Assembly: GCF_003711515.1 (NCBI RefSeq)
Contig: NW_021167079.1
Location: forward strand, 6,194,385-6,258,384
Direction: 5' to 3'
Source of the DNA: Sodiomyces alkalinus F11
Taxonomy: Eukaryota; Ascomycota; Sordariomycetes; Glomerellales; Plectosphaerellaceae
DNA length: 64,000 nucleotides
The translations under genes and the position numbers were made by a program. The notes beneath the pieces were generated by a model. The model saw only the letters and a list, made by a program, of their open reading frames with translations. It made no database searches and had not been told where the DNA came from. This document shows, in pieces, positions 1-12,645 of this stretch; positions within the stretch are counted from its first letter, which is position 1; each line of letters begins with the position of its first letter.

Positions 1-260
1 GTCCTTACGGCCTCTATAGTTCTCTATACTACCGTCTTTATACTTCGCCCTATCCGGTTATCTATCTATCCCTCCGGGAGGAGCCGGTACTCCTCCGCTA
101 CGGTTATAATCCGGTCGGTAAGTATCCCCTTAAGGACCTTACCTATTATACTAAGGAGTAATATCGGTCGTTAGCCCTTTACTATCCCGTAATCGGCCGG
201 CGGCCGACCTTCTTTCGTAAGGACTACTATAATAGCGTAGCGGCACCTTTTCGGGTAGTA
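1..260 (-). pseudogene. LINE ORF2 reverse transcriptase, N-terminal remnant
   Basis: The minus-strand frame reads RPILLLSIIGKVL, then EEYRLLPEG and GRSIKTVV. These match the opening blocks of non-LTR reverse transcriptases (fingers region followed by the Q-x-G-x-R-x-G-R-S-T block). In the last block the expected Gln is TAG and Thr/Glu codons have drifted to Ile/Lys, which are RIP-type changes. The catalytic palm motif would lie outside the window. Confidence 0.7.
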
Positions 261-779
261 GCTCGCTATAAGGCACGCTATGAAAATAGCGCTAAGTCTT
301 TAGTATAAGGGGGGTCTATATACTTTTAGGAGCCCTACTAAGAGTCTATCGGGGCCTAGTACCGCCTAGGGTTTTATCTTCTTAAGGCGCCCCTATATAT
401 CCGCTACGGTAACGTCTCAGCGGATATCCTACCCCGGGGGGGACTCCGCGCCTAAGGGCCTAAGGATAATAGGGAGGGGGGGGGAAAAGAACTTCTAGTT
501 TAGGACCTCGGCCTTTTCTACGTGTATAGTGACCGGGTAAGCGCTATCGTCTCGGTATAGTAGTAGCACCGATAAGGGGTCCGGTAGTATATACCCTTTA
601 GTTTATGCCTATTTCCATAGCTGCTAAAGAAGGCTATTATCCTTCCTAGTTAAGTAGAGTAGATACCGCTAATATATCCGCTTTACTACCGCCACGGCCT
701 TATCCCGGCGCCTCTCCACTTCCTGAAACTTATCCTATCAGTTCCGGGACTTCCTGGATATATATCTATAGTAGAGGCG

Positions 780-1700
780 CCTTACTTCCTAGGTAAGGGT
801 GGTTAGCTCCGCGTTCTACTAAGGGGTAGATAGGCGTCTAGGGGTGCCCCTATAGCAGCGCGGCACGGCCTTATCGGCTATAGTCGTAAGATTTACTATT
901 AGGTTATCTAATACTAGGTCGATACCTTCTAGTAATATAAGGGGGCCGGTTTATTATAGCCGCGTAGTAACGAGCTAGGGGACCTATAAAGGGTCGAAGT
1001 CTTTTTAGACCTAATAGGGCCTAGCTAAGTTCCGCGGTAGTATTATCGCGGTAGTCGGCAAGTCGTCCGTCTCTATAAGGATTCGGACTATTTATAAATA
1101 GTAGTTAGACCCGATAACGGTCTTATCCAGGCCGCTAAAGTCGTAGCGGAGCCCTTATATGACCTATATAAGGTCGATAATACTAGCACGCCGGCCCGGG
1201 CGGTACTATATAGTTATTCCGGGGGGGGTTAATAGGTTAAGGTTCTACCGGGTTATAAGGGTGAGCAGGGTATCGGCTCGGGGGTAGTACCGCGGTAGCT
1301 ATAACTATAGGGGGTAGTATAGGTTAAAGTCCCCTATAAGGATGTATCGGCCCTATAGCGGTACTATATCGAATATATCTTATAGGGGTGTATTCTAGGG
1401 GATCTTAGCCGACTAGTAGTTTTCTAAGTAGATCGACTAGATTATAAAGGTATCGTCTCCGGTCCTAAATATAACCGTATAGGTATCGCGGTAGGCCCGC
1501 CACGTCTATATATATAGCGAGTATCTTTTATAGATATATAGGAGGGCGCGGCCTCCTCCTTAGATTAGCCGGTATACCCCTTAGGAGGAGTATACGGGGC
1601 TTTTCGTAAAGCGGTTAAGGCCGGGTTCCTGAATTACTATTATATCGTACTTAGCGCGGCACCGGAGCGGTAGCTCCTGCCACGCCTAACTCCTCCTTAT
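780..1700 (-). pseudogene. LINE ORF2 EEP endonuclease remnant
   Basis: The core metal-site block reads GDFNLYYPL followed by a stop (about 1,305-1,337). The family consensus is GDFNLHHPLW, so both His codons have become Tyr and Trp has become TAG; all three are CpA/TpG-to-TpA changes. Further on, a segment ending in STP, two stops and NAELTTLT (about 800-890) corresponds to the Trp-Trp block that links endonuclease and RT in Tad1-type ORF2. The protein is dead by multiple stops. Confidence 0.75.
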
Positions 1701-1949
1701 ATTCCACGAAAGGATATAGATTTCTATTAATTAAAGGGGGGGGGAGTTAAGATAATGTACCCGGTATAACCGGGGTCTAGCTCTAGGGTTCCTACTACGG
1801 TGCCTTATCGGCCCTACGGGGGACTATATAGGCGCTTATCGGGCCTAGTATCAGGGAGCCCTCTTATCCCCTAGTCCTCTTCGGGGGCCGACCCCTACCT
1901 TTACGGGGGGGTTAGTTCTAGTCCTAGGCGATAATAATCGGGGGAAAGA

Positions 1950-3250
1950 TCTACGGGTATACCGCTTCGGTTTAGCGGGTAATATCGAAGTCCCTGGCTC
2001 GGTACTTATACGCTTCGCGGGTTTTTTTAGCCTCCTTCTTTAGTAGTCGGTATAAATTATTAAAGGTGTTATAGTCTCCGGTATAGGCGGCGTAACGGCG
2101 GGGGCGCCCCGGCGCTATAGCTTTATAATATCCTAGGCCCTAAGGGTACGCCGATTTAGGCTTAGTATAGTAACGGTATACCCTCTCCGCCGTAGGGTAG
2201 CCATTCGCTTAGTAGCTAAAGTATAGGCACTTATAGCACCTTAGGGGGCTAAGGTCGGGGTTATATAGTTTATAGATATAGCTACCCCCCTTAAAGAGGA
2301 GGGTATTCCGGATAAGGCTCGCTACCCCTTCCGGCGAAGCCGACTTAATAAAGAGGAGCGTTACCCTACCGGTACCGCGGCGGGGTACCCGTTATCGTGC
2401 TCGAATAATTTTTACCTTAGGGTTCGTGTCCTATAGGGATACTAGCAGGTCTTCTTCGGATAAGGCGTTAAGGACCTCCCGGGGATAGCCTTAGCTAGCG
2501 TAGGGTAGGTATATACGGCCAGGGTAGCTCCTTTACTAAAGGCCTTCTTAATCTATTATTTTTTATAGGTGGCCTACTACTATACCCCTTCGGTAAAGGT
2601 AAGGCAGATATCTCCGCTCGGTAGCTTCTGTACCGCTACGGTATCGTGTTAGGTGGTTATAGCGTTTATAGCTTAGATAATCTTCTTTAGGGTTCTATCC
2701 TTAAGGGGCTAGTCTTTGGGGAGGGTTCTTCAGCGGATAATTAGTTCCTAGTAATACCTAGCGGGGATTATTTTAGGGGGTATAGGGTCCCGCGGCGGTG
2801 CCGCTATAGGAGCCCGGGCTACGATATTAGCCTAGGTCTTTTATATGCTATTTATCCCTTTTTGGAGTTCCTCTCGAATAATATAACGAATAGTAGCATA
2901 TAGGTACGCTAGCGGTATCGTACTGGTATCCTTATAGGTGCTACGTATTATAATTAGTTCCTTTACTAGCTCCACGACCTAGTTAATCGTGTTCCTATTA
3001 GCTAATAAGGCCTAAATTTCTACCCTAATCTTAGTTACTCTCGGTTCCGGGGGGCGCGATAGTCCCCTTTCGGTCTTATATCGGTTCCGGCCTACGTCCT
3101 GCTATAGGCGGGGGGGGGAGCGCTTATATTACGAAAAGTGGGTCCGTTACGAATTCTGTATAGTTAAGGCCGGGCGACGCTATCCCATAACTCTTCCGGC
3201 TATACTGTAGCGCTAGTATTACGGTACCACTATAATAGTATCCTGGGAGG
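1950..3250 (-). pseudogene. LINE ORF1 (gag-like, cysteine knuckles) remnant
   Basis: On the minus strand a block KLPSGDICLTF (about 2,600-2,640) resembles the RRM-like region of Tad1 ORF1. About 350 bases further along, CYKC at about 2,225-2,240 opens a cysteine-knuckle array in which many of the expected Cys and His codons have turned into Tyr. I assign ORF1 from this order and from the EEP/RT that follow. Start and stop codons cannot be fixed because of RIP. Confidence 0.65.
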
Positions 3251-3431
3251 GAGGTAGTAGTTATAGTCTCTATGCCGATGGTTTTATCGATTTTACTCTT
3301 ATTACGCGCCCGTGGTTACTAGGCGTATCGAATCCGATTGAATTTAATAGTTATAAGCCCGGGTAATATTTAACTTTATATATAACTAAATATAAGGATA
3401 AATCTAGTATATATATTATATTACTAAGAGT

Positions 3432-3494
3432 CTATATATATATATATATATTATTCTTATTATTCTTATTATTATAATATATATATATATATAC
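3432..3494. repeat. AT-rich microsatellite (TA)n/(TTATTC)n/(AT)n
   Basis: Two alternating TA runs flank a short TTATTC tract. It marks the upstream (5') limit of the LINE. Confidence 0.9.
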
Positions 3495-3499
3495 ACTTA

Positions 3500-4800
3500 T
3501 GATTTATTTTTTAAAAGTTAAATAGGTATTATTATTTCTTATAGAGTAGCTAAAAAAATAAGGGGGGTTTTTCTTTATAAAAAAACCCTAAAACATTACT
3601 CGTTTTCCCCTTAACATATAGGTTAGTAAACGTCTATAAAGCTCTATAAAGGTAGGAATAGTAACTTACGGCGATCCGCCTCCTCCTCTAGCCACCTCGC
3701 TATTTCGCGTAGGCTACGGGGCGATATATCGGGGCCCGAAATACTATTACTATCCTCTATAGTAGAGGCGCGGCGCTTTTTATTTTTCGCCACTATAATC
3801 CTAATTAGTACGGTCTTATATAGGGCTATAGGAAGCTATATACTAACGTACTATATAGCGAACACTTAGCTCCCTTAGAGCCGCTATAGCAGTTACCGTA
3901 GGCACCGTTACCGAAGCCGTCTAGGGTAACGTAACCCTCTAAATTACCACGCTCTTCCTAGGATTTTTCTCACCGGTTATCCTCGGCCTATTCCTCGCTA
4001 AACAGCTAGATAAAAAACCCCGTAAGGGCGTACGGGCGTTTTATATTAAATTCGGGCAATTTTATCTCGCCCGCCTTTTCGTACTTAAGCTAAAGTACGA
4101 TACCGCACTGGATGTATTTTATATATAAGTATATAGTGCTATACAGGGGTATACAGGGGTGTATAGGGTATATAGTAATATACCTACGGCGCCTTCTTTA
4201 TTATATACTTAGTGATATCCCTTAAGTAGCCTTTCTTAATTACTATAGATATATTAGCTGATTCCTAATACTATAGCGATATATAGATACGTATAGTCTA
4301 GGATATATACATTTAGTTCCTTACTCTTTATACCGGAGGGCTATATGGTAGGCATATCGGGGCATTCGTTACCGGTAATTGTATTTAGCTACTATATATA
4401 CCGGGTATTATTATTAGCGGCTATATTACGAATTCTGCGTGTAGTTATCTATATAGATCTATAATTGCCTATACGGTATATCGCTATCGTTAGCTAACTG
4501 CCTAGTAATAAGTTATATAACCGTAACTTATAAAATAGCTTTAAAGATAAGGATACTAGTAGATATAACCCTATAGCATCGAATCCCGATATCTAATTTA
4601 ATACTATAGCTCTATATAAGGGTATAGGTGGGTTTACTTACCTGACTCGTTATTAGTTATCTAGAGAGAAAAATAAGATTAGTATGGCTGTGGCGTTATA
4701 GTAGTATAAGGGTACGAAAAGAATTCTAGGCTTCTAATTAGATAGCTGGCCTAGGGCTATACTACTAAGGTGCTCTACCTGCTACTAGCGTACTACTATA
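3500..4800. other. RIP-decayed, unclassified repeat DNA
   Basis: TpA-rich sequence with almost no CpA. A minus-strand frame around 3,660-3,790 (ISPRSLREIAR-like after allowing for RIP) may be the tail of a DDE transposase, but this is weak. Two direct TATACAGGGG(T) units lie at about 4,140-4,160. I find no gene here. Confidence 0.5.
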
Positions 4801-5520
4801 ATACGCCCTAGATTCTACCGGGAACGCTAGGGCGTACCACGGGCGTATTATAGTATAAGCTATAGCACGCACGGGGTATACTATAAGTACCTTTAGTATA
4901 TACTATAGCTTCCCTGGGTTATACCCGGGTTCCTATACGTAAGAGCCGAGGATTCTACGGGGTTTACCCGTAGGATACTTAAGTCCCGGGGGCGCGCCCC
5001 CTTAGCTTAGAGAAGATATCTTTATTACACCGTATTTTCTATACCTAAAGGTCACCCCTCGAGAACAAGCCTGGCTTATAGGTACTATAGTACTGGCTAG
5101 CCAGGGATTTACCGGTTAGGTATATTAAATAGTAATAACTAAGCTTTTAGGTAAGGTTCGCTTCCCGCTGCCCGGCGCGGACTTGGTGTGCTAAGACTAA
5201 ATAGATATAAGCCGCGCTAGGCGAAAACGCCTTCCCTTTACTAGGTTTAGGCGTGGAGTAGTAAAGGGAACCACCGTCCCCTAGTCGTATATCGTGGATT
5301 ATCACCTGCCTTTATAACGACTACTAGCTATAGAACCCGAGTTCCGACACTGCGATAACCTTCCCTAATAATCGCTAGCGATAATAGTCCTAATAATCAC
5401 TAGTCGGGCGTAGGAGAGCGATTATACTAATCTATACTAACGCCGAACCTTCTAAATAATTGCTAAAGGGCGCAGGATAACGACCACTATCCTATATACT
5501 AGCGTCCTCCGTAGAACCCG
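4801..5520 (+). repeat. Repeat family R1, copy 1
   Basis: The segment 4,801-5,124 aligns without large gaps to 17,896-18,222, and the part from about 5,010 onward aligns to 63,411-64,000; all copies are in the same orientation. Landmarks are an inverted pair ACGCCCTAG...CTAGGGCGT at the start, the palindrome GGGGGCGCGCCCCC, a block GGTCACCCCTCGAGAA, and a CCTGGCT/AGCCAGG inverted pair. No coding capacity is visible. It could be an LTR, a terminal region or a non-autonomous element. Confidence 0.8.
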
Positions 5521-5550
5521 AGCTCCGGCAAAGAACTATAGGGCGCACTA

Positions 5551-5641
5551 TTTCCCCCCCCTTTTTTTCACCGTAGCACCGAGCCACTCGATAATTTCCC
5601 CCCCTTTCTTTCCCCCCCCCTTTTTCCCCCCCCCTTTTTCC
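5551..5641. repeat. Polypyrimidine tract with poly-C runs
   Basis: Five runs of seven or more C alternate with T tracts. There is no coding potential. Confidence 0.85.
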
Positions 5642-6145
5642 CACGGAGTACGAGGGGAGTTAGCCTCCCTTTACCGTAATCTTCCCTTCACCCGTACTTC
5701 GCGGAGAACGTTTTCCTCCTAACACGGCTCGCCTTTAGCCGACCGGCTTAATATACCAAGAATATCCGAGGCTAGCGGCGTAGTAACCCTAAGAGGAAAA
5801 GCGTGGAACTAGTATCCGTGCGAGAGGCTATATATTCTAAGGCTTAGGGGTATATCCTAGCCTCCGCTATAAGAGAAGTGGCTTAATCGCGAGCTATAGA
5901 CTTTATTATCGAACCACTTAAGGCCCCCTCGGCTAGTTCTCCCTAGAAAGGGAGGGCTTCCCCCTATTCTATTAGCCTTTATCGGATTTACCCGAGGTCT
6001 CCCGGCTTATCCTCCCTATAAAGGGAGGGCCTCCCTCGGACTACTCGCTTTAACCGTTACCGATAAGGATACTAAGGGCTACCCCTCCGTCTACGGGCTA
6101 TAGCACGTATAGCGCCGTGTCCGATATTCCCGATCGGGTATCAGG
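5642..6145. other. RIP-decayed spacer, insertion target of the chromovirus
   Basis: TpA-rich sequence without a recognisable frame. Its last five bases, TCAGG, compare with CCGGG just after the 3' LTR and differ only by transitions, so they may be the 5-bp target duplication. Confidence 0.5.
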
Positions 6146-6435
6146 TATAGAATATAAGGAAGACTTAGGAGATACCTGGATATAGCAGTAGACTACCGGC
6201 TAACTACTAAGTGGATATTCATTATATAAGACAGAGAGCTGGACTATTCCGGAAGAAAGGGGTCAGCGATTATCTCTCCTTTACACTATCACCTACCTTT
6301 AAGATACTCTTTCTATCGACCACTAGTTAACCTATAGTTAGCCTCCCCTTATATAAGACTATAATTCTTATCTATTACTCCTTATCGTCTTTAGTCCTTA
6401 TCCTTTCGGGGTAGACTAAGATCTTCTTCTTAATA
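6146..6435 (+). repeat. 5' LTR of the chromovirus
   Basis: 290 bp, beginning TATAGAATATAAGG and ending CTTCTTAATA. It aligns end to end with 14,413-14,702. Compared with that copy its terminal TG...CA has become TA...TA, as expected of RIP. Confidence 0.9.
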
Positions 6436-6699
6436 AGATAATCGCTGTAAAAATTAGATAGCGACCGTTAAGCAGGATTCGGTATATCTAGGACCTAATA
6501 GTCGAATAACGATTAGCTATTAGAGGCTTAGTCCGGCGATAGTATTCGTATTTATATTAGCGATCCTTAGCCTAATTAAGTATCTTCGTTATTAGCGGTC
6601 GAATAGCTAACTAACTATAGCACTACTCGGCCATAGATAATTAGCAGTATAAGCAGTGTTATTAGTCTTTAACCCGAGTTTTAATTAAATTTTCCTCCT

Positions 6700-8200
6700 A
6701 GCCCTATAGTCTCGGAGACTACCCCGATTCCACCTTATATATCCGGTGCTATAGATATAGATATAGATTAACCGCGGACTAGCTTATCGTCGTATAAGAC
6801 TATAATAGGTATTAACCTAAAGCAGCTACGTGCGGAAGATTAATAAGATTAAAAGAATCGTTTACCTTTAATTTTATATTCCCGACCCTAATCACTAGTT
6901 AAACCGTAATTACCTAGCCTTAGGGAACTAGAAGATTTATTAGCTAAAGAGAATATACACCTTAAATAAGAGAAATAAGAATAGCAGGCTCGTAAATAAG
7001 AGCGCTAACGTTAACGATAGTTATACGAGTAGTTAAAGAATATTCGGCAGTAACGTGCCGATAATATAGCCGCTGCTTAATAGTAGACGGATAATACTAA
7101 CGATTTAAGTCAGGCGACTATACATTTATATCCTTTACCCCTAACTCCTAGCAATTCAGCTATACCCCCGCCTAATATATCTATAGCACCTAGTTAAGCT
7201 CTACAGCCCTATTAATCTCTTCAGAATTATTAACTTATTCTAGTCTAGATAGCTGCTACTCTATAACCGACTACCTCGGAGAACCCTGCTTTTTCGAAAC
7301 TTAATATACTAAACCTCTATTTCTCCGCTACCTCGTAGACTTAATATAAATCGTTTATTACGCAGATATAGCAGATTCGTATTATTAACCCTACTCTTAA
7401 CGATACCACTAACCGTATTATTTTCACTATATAGTGTCTTATACCCTCCCTACGATAGGACTATAACTTAGAAGCTAACTACCGGTAACCTAACGGTAGG
7501 CTAACTTAGGACGAATTTTTAGCTTAGCTTCGCGATTAAATACTAGATAGCGATACTCGAGTTTTACGGGTAGTTTAACGTATATTCTATAAGGACTCAC
7601 GGCAGGGCCCCCGTTAATCCTACGATGATTTTAAAGCTAAGTGGCGATTACTTAAATCTAAGCTCCTTATTCCCCTACTAGAGATTATCGGCATTACTTC
7701 TATAATTATAAAATTACAAGACGACTTACGCCCTTAGATTATACTAGGCGGCTTACCTATAACGTATCGTAAATTAGATTAACGGGCTAGACAGGCCGAA
7801 TCAGTTCTTATTAAGAGTAGTAAATACGTAGTTAATCAATAATCGCGTAATAACCGTTCTTAACGTCGCGGTCGTAATAACGACTCCCGCGGAACTAAAT
7901 ATTCTTATAATAACACCGCTAATACTATTATTACTTAATAGCAGAATACTTAGCCCACTTCTACGCCTTTAACTCGTTATCCTATTAGTAAGATTACTTA
8001 TTTTAAATATCGAGCGAAAGGCTATTACGCTAACACTTACCAGTAAAGTCGTTTTTTTTTATCTTATTACTAGTAGACCACTAGTGGTTTAACTAAACCC
8101 TCTCCTACTACTAGTTCTAACACTATTCCTATTCCTACTCGTGTTATAGAGTTATACGGTAATAACGATTAGGAATTACCCCCGCTATAGCTAAGTATTA
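6700..8200 (+). pseudogene. Chromovirus gag with CCHC zinc knuckle remnant
   Basis: The region encodes a charged Gag-like protein with many TAA/TAG stops. At 7,999-8,040 the frame reads YFKYRAKGYYANTY, which fits a C-x2-C-x4-H-x4-C knuckle in which all three Cys and the His codon now read Tyr (TGY to TAY and CAY to TAY). Confidence 0.8.
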
Positions 8201-8229
8201 CTAGCTCTACTATAAAGGTTAAAGTTAGT

Positions 8230-8400
8230 CTACGGCGGGGTAAAGAATAAATTAAGATCCTGGCTTTACTTAATAGTGGTGCAGAATTTAGTTTAATCGA
8301 CTATTCTTTTTTAGAAGCTATTAGCGGCTTAGCGGCTAGCCTAGTATAGAATCTCTCTTAGACTTTAGGTAGAGCCGATATTCAGATTCAGACTTACGGC
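8230..8400 (+). pseudogene. Chromovirus aspartic protease remnant
   Basis: The frame ALLNSGAEFSLID has the retroviral-type protease active-site block in which D-S/T-G now reads N-S-G (AAT AGT GGT at 8,272-8,280). The Asp codon change GAT to AAT after a T is a TpG-to-TpA transition. Confidence 0.8.
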
Positions 8401-8829
8401 ACCACTACTATACTTTTTAAGGCGACCGATAGTTAGTCGGTTACTAAACTGCAGAAGGAGGAATTTCGAATTATTAATATTAATACGAATATAAAACACA
8501 AAATCATTCTAGGCGGTACTTAGCTCCACGCCGTTAACCCTGCTATTAACTAGCGGACTAACGAGTAGATCTACCCTTTATCCCCCGATTATTTTTCTCT
8601 TATCTCTACACTAAAGCAGATTCATTCGGCTCAACGTAACGCGCGTTATACTATTATTTTATCTATAAATAAATATTTTTCTTCTTTACCACGGATTAGC
8701 AGAGTTATATTATCGGCTACTTAATAGGAGGAGCCTAGTAATCTAACCGTTAATTCTAATATTCCTCTCTATTTATATAATATTCCTACTATTTATCACG
8801 AGTTTAAAGATATTTTTAATATCGATTAA

Positions 8830-10160
8830 GCAGCGTTACTTCCTAGTCACTAATATTAGGATTATACTATTTAACTAGAGGATAATAAGTGCCTACTATT
8901 TAGACTAATTTACTCTTTATCTAATACTAAGCTATAAGTCCTCCGCGAATATCTTACTAATACTTTAGGTAATTAGTAGATACGACTCTCTAGTAGTCTA
9001 GCTAACGCCCCCGTCTTATTTATTCTAAAGAAAAATAGTAAGTTACATTTATATATCGACTACCACGCCCTTAATAAGATTACTAGGAAGGACTATACTC
9101 CCCTACCGTTAATTAGCGAGATACTCGACCGTTTAATTAGATTAAAAATCTATATTAAATTAGACCTTAAGGATACTTATTATCGACTTCGAATTAAGGA
9201 AGGTGACGAATGGAAAACGGCTTTTCGCATAAAATATAGTTACTTCGAATACCTTATTATACCTTTTAGACTTACTAATACCCCCGCTATATTTTAACAG
9301 TATATTAACTAGGCACTCTCTAGTCTTATTAATACTATTTATATCGTTTATTTAGATAATATCCTTATCTATAGTCATTCCCTTACTAAGCACCGGCGGT
9401 ATATAAAGTAGGTCTTACACAGATTACGCGAATAGGACTTATACGTAAACGCTAAAGAATATAAATTTAAAATTAATAAAGTAGACTTCTTGGAGTTCCG
9501 CTATAGCCTAGCGGGTATTAAGATAGACCCTGATAGTATGGATACGATTATTAATTAGCCACGGCCTATACCTATTCGCGAAATTCAAGTCTTTTTAGGA
9601 TTTACGGAGTTTTACCGGCGTTTTATTTATAACTACTCTAAAATTATACGACTATTCACGGACTAATTACGGATCGGCGGTTATATACTAGCCAAACTAT
9701 TAGAAGATTTTTATTATGCTTTTATATAACTTAAGAATACTTTTATTTCTAAACCCGTTTTACGGTATTTTAACTCCTTGTTACTAACACGCCTTAAAAT
9801 TAATACTTCTAATTTTACTATTAGTGCTATCTTAAGTTAACTAGAGGACCGCGTCTAACGCCTAATTACTTTCCTTTCACGTAAGCTTAAAGGCGCTAAA
9901 TTAAAGTATACTACTCCGGATACCGAGCTTATAGCTATTATAGAGGCGTGTCGCTATTAGCATTACTACTTACTCTATAGCGCCTCTACTATTAACGTCC
10001 TAACGGACCACCTTAATTATAAGACGCTACCAGATAAACCTAAGCTTAGCAGTAAATATATACGCTGGCTTAGCGAATTAGGTATTTATAATATTCGTAT
10101 TATTTACTAAACGGGTAATAAAAACTCTACCGATAGTCTCTCACGAAATCCTCTTTATCT
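8830..10160 (+). pseudogene. Chromovirus reverse transcriptase and RNase H remnant
   Basis: Recognisable RT blocks follow in order: [27 protein letters not shown], the catalytic block VYLDNILIYS (GAT AAT at 9,355-9,360, family YLDD) and VFLGFTEFYRRFI. The second catalytic Asp is Asn by a TpG-to-TpA change. RNase H follows with a LDHLNY-type segment near 10,000-10,020. Stops occur at several Gln and Trp sites. Confidence 0.88.
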
Positions 10161-10399
10161 TCCCACTTCTAATAAATATCTTATTACTACTTAGGAGGTG
10201 CTAGACAATTTTACATCTAAATTTCGAGTAACCCCCGCCTAAGCACCGGATAAATAATAGCTATCTAATATTTTCCACGATATTCAGGTAAGCTTAATAA
10301 GAGGATAATTTTCTTATTTCCGGTAGATAGTTAATAGCTAATTACCAGGAGCCTGGCTTATAGACCCGTAGTACTAATAGTCTTATTCGTTTCCGTGGT

Positions 10400-11710
10400 A
10401 AGGTCTATATCCCTTAATCTTCCGAACTTTAATTAACTATCCTTTAATTACACCACGACGACCTAACCGCAGGTTACCAGGGCATTATAAAGATATTAAA
10501 ACGAATTTAATAATCTTTTTACTAGCCCAGAATATTAACGAATATCCGCTAATAGGTACCTAGCTACCCTTCCTACTAACATACTAAATCTTATACTTAT
10601 ACTCCTTATAGCGAACTAGCCCTATTACCTATTCTAACCTAATTATTCTAGTAAATTTCTATAGATTTTATCACCGCCCTACTACCTATTAGGTGGCCGG
10701 GGGGCAAATAAAAGGACGCTATTCTTATAGTTATCTATAGACTAACTAAATATTCCCTTTTTATTCCCACCTCTAGTAAGCTTATAGCTAAGGGATTAGC
10801 GACTACCTTATAGCACCACGTCTTTAAGGTATATAGTCTGCCCGACGGTATTATTTCCGACCATGGAAATCCTTTTATAAGTGCTTTTTAGCGCACGCTA
10901 TACGGCTTATTATAAGTTAAACGCCGCCTTTCTACTACGTACTACCTGTAGACTAATAGTTAAACCGAATATATTAATTAAATTCTTAAGTATTACCTTC
11001 GCTCCTACGCTATATAGTAATAGGATAATTAGGTTAACCTTTTAGACCTTACCGAATTTATATATAACACGTCTTAGCATTCCGCCACTTATTATTTACT
11101 AGCTAAAGCCCTAATAGATTATAACCCGCGTAGTCCCTATACTCCTATACCATAAGTTAAACGGCCCTCTGCGTTAGCAGAAGAGAGGGTAAAATAACTT
11201 TCTCTTAACTATACCTTGATTTATAAGTAACTATTACTTAGTAATCGGGTAATAACTAATTATTATAACCGTAAACGTATACTAAAGAAGATTTATTTAT
11301 ATAATAAGGTCTTAGTATCTAATAAAAACATAAAAATTACACGCCTAAGTCGAAAATTATCGTATAAATACATCGGGCCTTTTAAGATTATTAAGGTAAT
11401 AGGTAACCACCGGTTAGCCTATAAGGTCGACCTTCCTAAGTATCTCCGGATTTATAACGTTTTTCCTATTAGTTTACTCGAACCTTTTAACTAAGATAGC
11501 CGAGGAGCCCCGGCTAAGCCGCTATTAGATATTAAAGAGGAAAAGGAGAATAAGTTTAAGGTTAAAAGAATTTTAGGTATACGCTAGAATCCTACGCGCC
11601 GCTACCGCGAATTTCTTATTAAGTAGGAAGGTTATCCTATAGAGGAAAATACTTAGGAACCTAAGTTATATCTCTATAAAGATTTAGTTACGGAGTACTT
11701 CTTTAATTAG
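10400..11710 (+). pseudogene. Chromovirus integrase and C-terminal chromodomain remnant
   Basis: The integrase core is visible as RLTKYSLFIPTSSKL and GIISDHGNPFISAF (about 10,850-10,895), followed by the RRLSTTYYL/TEYIN block typical of gypsy integrases. At about 11,570-11,700 a chromodomain reads REFLIK-stop-EGYPIEENT-stop-EPK. Both stops sit exactly at the conserved Trp residues (TGG to TAG). A chromodomain of this kind targets insertion to methylated-H3K9 chromatin in the family. Confidence 0.88.
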
Positions 11711-12645
11711 GTAACCGCTAATTTATAGTTATTAGCTATACAGTAATATTACTATTTCACTAAATTAATTACGTCCCTTTATATTACTGCTTTACAGCTA
11801 ATAATCTCTAGCCGCCTATTTACGGTCTTTCGATTTTATTCTAGCCGCCTATTCGCGGACTTTATATCAAAGTAAAATACATATAACCGCTAAGTCCTAA
11901 TCGTTCCTTCGCTAGCTAATAGTCTAAACCTAAATACTATATTATTTTCGTAGCTAGTCTAAACCTAGCGACGATATTCACGTTCTAGTCTAAACCCAAT
12001 AAACCTGACCCTAACTAACTACGGGTTATCCCTTAATCTATAATATCGTCGAAATTATAATACCTACCCTTATAATAACTAATTAGTAATAGGTTATAAC
12101 TTAGGAGTAAAAGGGGAGCTGCCTACCTATTAGTCACTAATAAGGACTCCCTTATTATCCTCCTTATCTATAATATCGCTATAGGCGTTATTTACTAGAG
12201 GAGGAGGTAGCACCGGTACTAGAGTAATAATAGTGGTTCCCCTATTAATCGCTTAATTACTTAACTCTTTTAGTTAATTCCTAACCTCCTGTATAATTAT
12301 TAGCTTTATCTCTATAAGCTAATTACTAGTTAACCTATAAGGATCCTATTAGCCAGAGCTCTCTAACCGTCCCAAAGCGACCGAATAAAAGACGCTTAAG
12401 CACTGGAATATTTATTTCGTTTTTCTTATAGCACTATAAGTTACCGTAATATAATAGCAGCCGCTACGCTACTACTAGCCTACCGCTTAGCCGTAATTAA
12501 CTACCGCTAGACTTACTCTTAACGCTCCTCCTCGAGCTTGGTAGCAGGGCGCTTTTAACCTATAGCTATATTTTCTTATAGTTTAATACACGCTTACCTA
12601 AACGCTGTAAATACTATAACTCGCTGTATTCCATTTTTAGAAATT

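Larger units (their letters stand above)
1..3340 (-). mobile_element. Tad1-type LINE (non-LTR retrotransposon), RIP-decayed, truncated by the window start
   Basis: Read on the minus strand, this stretch carries in order an ORF1 with cysteine knuckles, an endonuclease/exonuclease/phosphatase (EEP) domain and the first part of a reverse transcriptase. That is the layout of fungal Tad1-clade LINEs. All frames are closed by TAG/TAA codons that sit where Trp or Gln is expected, as CpA-to-TpA mutation would produce. The 5' end of the element is near 3,340, just before an AT microsatellite. The rest of ORF2 lies beyond base 1. The exact ends are not resolved. Confidence 0.8.
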
